Of a stretch of 21,748 nt of DNA, positions 21,704 through 21,748 are shown piece after piece; the stretch's first letter is position 1; every line of letters starts with the position of its first letter. The stretch covers positions 1 to 21,748 of the forward strand of contig CAZBAL010000026.1 of assembly GCA_964489735.1 (NCBI GenBank), read 5' to 3'. Position numbers and translations under genes: made by a program. This DNA comes from Andreesenia sp964489735. GTDB lineage: Bacteria > Bacillota > Clostridia > Tissierellales > Gottschalkiaceae. The notes beneath the pieces are model-generated. The model was given only the letters and a program-made list of their open reading frames with translations. It searched no databases and was not told where the DNA came from.

Positions 21704-21748
21704 TTTATTGTCGCACACTCGTGACTTCAGTCGTGAGTAAGACAATGA
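21701..21748 (+). mobile_element. Candidate left end of an IS200/IS605-type element inserted after TTGAT
   Basis: Directly after TTGAT (21696-21700) the holA frame stops and a hairpin follows: ACTCGTGACT (21717-21726) and AGTCGTGAGT (21729-21738), two G-T pairs, 2-nt loop. Several IS200/IS605 elements, ISDra2 among them, insert 3' of TTGAT with no target duplication and carry such imperfect subterminal hairpins. The hairpin is almost the same as the one at the window start (CTCGTGACTTTAGTC against CTCGTGACTTCAGTC). The tnpA/tnpB genes would lie to the right, outside the window. Confidence 0.65.

Noticed and set aside
1..21748. CRISPR array, tRNA, rRNA, prophage genes or a complete transposon
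   Set aside because: I read through the intergenic regions on both strands and saw no repeat-spacer pattern, no tRNA cloverleaf and no integrase or transposase core; only element ends are visible at the two edges.

Overview
The window looks like a chromosomal segment of a low-GC, probably anaerobic Bacillota, most likely a Clostridia or Tissierellia type. I infer this from the strongly AT-rich coding sequence, heavy use of AGA and ATA codons, strong GGAGG-type ribosome binding sites, Gram-positive gene families (AddAB recombinase, YutG-like PgpA, GHKL/LytTR two-component system, TGS-containing nucleoside kinase) and the comEC-holA gene order. The species cannot be named from sequence alone. 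Both ends lie in what look like termini of IS200/IS605-type (TnpB-bearing) elements, so the piece may be a contig that ends at a repeated element.

Layout. Positions 1-53 are a candidate element right end, followed by the last codons of an interrupted addB (54-125) and an intact addA (130-3810). Directly behind addA, with almost no gap, is an AT-richer accessory block: a LytTR response regulator (3816-4523), an AgrC-like sensor kinase split by an in-frame TAG immediately after its predicted phosphoacceptor histidine (4514-5803), and a small putative lipoprotein (6003-6428). Next comes a roughly 400-bp intergenic region with two terminator hairpins and one strong promoter that reads only into the second terminator, a possible tiny RNA. 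Then follow glnS (6834-8489) and the arginine genes argC-argJ-argB-argD (8710-13243).

A perfect 42-bp palindrome separates argD from a convergent two-gene minus-strand unit: a PgpA/YutG-family protein (13370-13921) and a uridine-kinase-like nucleoside kinase (13951-15627). Diverging from these are a membrane-anchored protein of unknown function (15905-16588), a Crp/Fnr-family regulator (16762-17454) and an ornithine carbamoyltransferase (17574-18566) with its own consensus promoter. After a terminator, comEC (DNA uptake channel with metallo-beta-lactamase domain, 18738-21332) overlaps holA (DNA polymerase III delta), which is cut off after 124 codons at a TTGAT target by a second IS605-like end.

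How the genes work together. ArgC, ArgJ, ArgB and ArgD cover the cyclic acetyl route from glutamate to ornithine, and the carbamoyltransferase adds the step to citrulline; argG and argH are not in the window. AddAB and ComEC both act on DNA (break processing and uptake). The two-component system is probably inactive as it stands. No CRISPR array, tRNA, rRNA or complete mobile element was found. The most unusual observations are the two TTGAT-associated element ends interrupting addB and holA, the stop codon inside the kinase H-box, and the promoter-terminator pair before glnS.
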